A stretch of DNA of 64,000 nucleotides from Caldisphaera lagunensis DSM 15908 (GTDB lineage Archaea; Thermoproteota; Thermoprotei_A; Sulfolobales; Acidilobaceae), in assembly GCF_000317795.1 (NCBI RefSeq), contig NC_019791.1:682001-746000 (forward strand). The letters are read 5' to 3'. A model generated the notes under the pieces. That model saw nothing but the letters and a program-made list of their open reading frames with translations, ran no database searches and was not told where the DNA came from. Numbering within the stretch: position 1 is the first letter of the stretch; every line of letters begins with the position of its first letter. Below are positions 62,779 through 64,000 of this stretch, one piece after another. The position numbers and the translations under genes are program-made.

Positions 62779-63732
62779 TTATAAATTAAACTTCTTTATT
62801 TGAGATGGAGGATTTATTGCAATACTCGCAGCCCCATATAATACCTGGTCATCACCAAATGTGCACATCTTTATTTCTGGAACTCCCAACGCACTAAACA
62901 TGGGTATGTATTTAATTAAATATGGCTTTATAAGATCCTCATTATAAAGGTAAATACTACCTCCTATGTATATAACTTCAGGATCATATGCGGCTATTAT
63001 ATTTGATATACCAGCAGCATGTATTATGTTTAAGAAATCTACTAAAGACTTGGAAAATTCATCATTTTTTCTCGCTAAATCATAGAGTTTTTCTGGAGTC
63101 AAATTGTTTTCTTTGGCTAAAAAATATCCTTCAGATTCTTTACCTTTCCATTCATTTGCAAACTCTTTAGCAACCTTAGGTATATTTTTGCCTCCTGCAT
63201 ATGCTTCCCAATGACCTATCTTACCACAACCACAAACTAAATTTGAATCAAATTTAACTAGGCTATGACCCATTTCATGTGAATTACCTCTTCTACCTAC
63301 GATTAAATTTCCATCAATTATTGCCCCAACTCCAATGCCTGAGCTCATAGTAATATATACTAAATCATTTTTATTCTTTGCATCTCCAAGGATTTTTTCA
63401 GCCCATACTGCAGCCATGGCATCATTTGCTATATATACATCTTTATGGAATTCATTAACTAGAGGGTCTCTTAAAGGAATATTTTTAAGGCCTAAATTTG
63501 GTGCAAGCTCTATAATTCCTTTCTTTAAATTCAATGGTCCTATTGTTCCAATACCAATAGATTGAAAGTCCCTATTTGGGGATAACTCATTTATCATCTT
63601 TATTATTGATTTTGAAATTGAGTTTGGATCATCTCTAGGAGTTTTTACTTTTATTTCGTTAATTTTAGAATTATTTTCGAATAATGCCACCCTCAAATTT
63701 GTTGCTCCTATATCAATTGCTATTACCTTCAT
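62779..63732 (-). CDS. glk: ROK-family glucokinase/hexokinase
   Basis: 317 residues. IDIGATNLRVALFE (phosphate 1), IGTIGPLNLKKG, NDAMAAVWAEKILGDA, MSSGIGVGAIIDGNLIVGRRGNSHEMGHSLV and the CGCGKIGHWEAYAGG zinc site define a ROK sugar kinase. Crenarchaeal members use ATP with broad hexose range. It would feed glucose released by the GH15 and GH57 enzymes into glycolysis. ATG 63732. Confidence 0.92.
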   Translation of the reverse strand: MKVIAIDIGATNLRVALFENNSKINEIKVKTPRDDPNSISKSIIKMINELSPNRDFQSIGIGTIGPLNLKKGIIELAPNLGLKNIPLRDPLVNEFHKDVYIANDAMAAVWAEKILGDAKNKNDLVYITMSSGIGVGAIIDGNLIVGRRGNSHEMGHSLVKFDSNLVCGCGKIGHWEAYAGGKNIPKVAKEFANEWKGKESEGYFLAKENNLTPEKLYDLARKNDEFSKSLVDFLNIIHAAGISNIIAAYDPEVIYIGGSIYLYNEDLIKPYLIKYIPMFSALGVPEIKMCTFGDDQVLYGAASIAINPPSQIKKFNL

Positions 63733-63898
63733 ATTTTTCTCCTAGAAAAATTGGTTTAGATTAGATTTTAAAAACAATTGTGATATAATTTTTTATTTTT
63801 ATTAAAATTAGTTTTTAATATATATATTCGACAATAAAAGTTTAAGTATTCATCTAAGAATACAATTTAGTGGTAAAAAAGTGGAGTTGGTGATCTAA

Positions 63899-64000
63899 AT
63901 GTCGGAAGAATCCCAAAAAGAAAAGGAATTGATATTGATTCCACCTTTGGTAAAATATTTATCCCAATTGGCAGAAAAAGATCCTATAGCATTTTGGGAA
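63899..64000 (+). CDS. unidentified protein, truncated by the window end
   Basis: 34 residues only: MSEESQKEKELILIPP followed by LVKYLSQLAEKDPIAFWE. GGTGATC lies four bases before the ATG, and a TATA-like TTTTAATATATATATTCG is upstream. The DPIAFWE ending recalls the N-terminus of acyl-CoA or acetyl-CoA synthetases, which often have a DPxxFW motif, but this is weak. The rest lies beyond 64000. Confidence 0.5.
   Translation, partial: MSEESQKEKELILIPPLVKYLSQLAEKDPIAFWE

Noticed and set aside
1-64000. CRISPR array near the Cas4-like gene or elsewhere
   Set aside because: No regularly spaced 24-37 bp repeats were seen; the only repeats are short and inside genes or the dnaG leader.

Overview
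The window looks like chromosomal DNA of a thermophilic crenarchaeon. It is very AT-rich and densely packed, and carries archaeal-type versions of information-processing genes: family-B DNA polymerase, archaeal DnaG, NMD3, eIF1A, Rio1, a Dim2-like KH protein, S15, a Cgi121-like KEOPS subunit and an intron-bearing tRNA-Asp. Ribosome binding sites are mostly GGTG/GAGGTG-like, and TTG/GTG starts are common. The low GC and gene content would fit a Caldisphaera/Acidilobales-type organism, but that is an inference, not something the sequence proves. I see no CRISPR array, no intact insertion sequence, no rRNA and no prophage. One stretch (about 48.96-49.48 kb) looks like the decayed remains of a gene.

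Layout. 0-13.8 kb: Nudix hydrolase, cation/proton antiporter, NDP-sugar pyrophosphorylase, class III aminotransferase, a cluster of very small crenarchaeal genes (two winged-helix proteins, a two-helix membrane protein, a NifX-like protein), a macrodomain protein, a threonine-synthase-like protein that has lost its PLP lysine and gained a winged helix, a HAD phosphatase, a PadR regulator, a LysN/aromatic-type aminotransferase, argS and a NicO-like metal transporter. 14-24 kb: ileS with an overlapping Cas4-like nuclease, a MoxR/VWA pair, a radical SAM/TtuA (tRNA thiolation) pair and a second Nudix protein. 24-37 kb: GH57 and membrane-anchored GH15 glycosidases, a CPBP protease, gcvPA-gcvPB, a B12-radical SAM/SPASM-radical SAM pair, two A-type ATP synthase stalk subunits and upp. 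37-49 kb: S15, Clp1-type RNA kinase, tRNA-Asp, UDG, cupin, a secreted Lon-like protease, pgk-gap and the eIF1A-Rio1-KH operon. 49-64 kb: NRAMP-family transporter behind a DtxR-like palindrome, tmk, DsbA-like protein with Cgi121, a C/D box sRNA candidate, NMD3, polB, dnaG, tyrS, UbiD-family decarboxylase, RNase H-fold protein and ROK glucokinase.

The metabolic genes fit together as sugar-polymer breakdown (GH57, GH15, ROK kinase, pgk, gap), archaeal isoprenoid synthesis (UbiD-type decarboxylase) and glycine oxidation (gcvP).

Most unusual points. (1) Several genes have no ATG/GTG/TTG where the conserved N-terminus or signal peptide must begin, but have an in-frame ATA or ACG at proper distance from a purine-rich ribosome binding site. 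(2) The dnaG leader has a 16-bp tandem repeat and an inverted copy able to form mutually exclusive 12-bp hairpins. (3) The threonine-synthase-like pseudoenzyme has a fused winged helix. (4) A well-formed C/D box sRNA candidate lies at 53.6 kb. (5) Four convergent gene pairs overlap by exactly the palindromic stop tetramer TTAA or CTAG.
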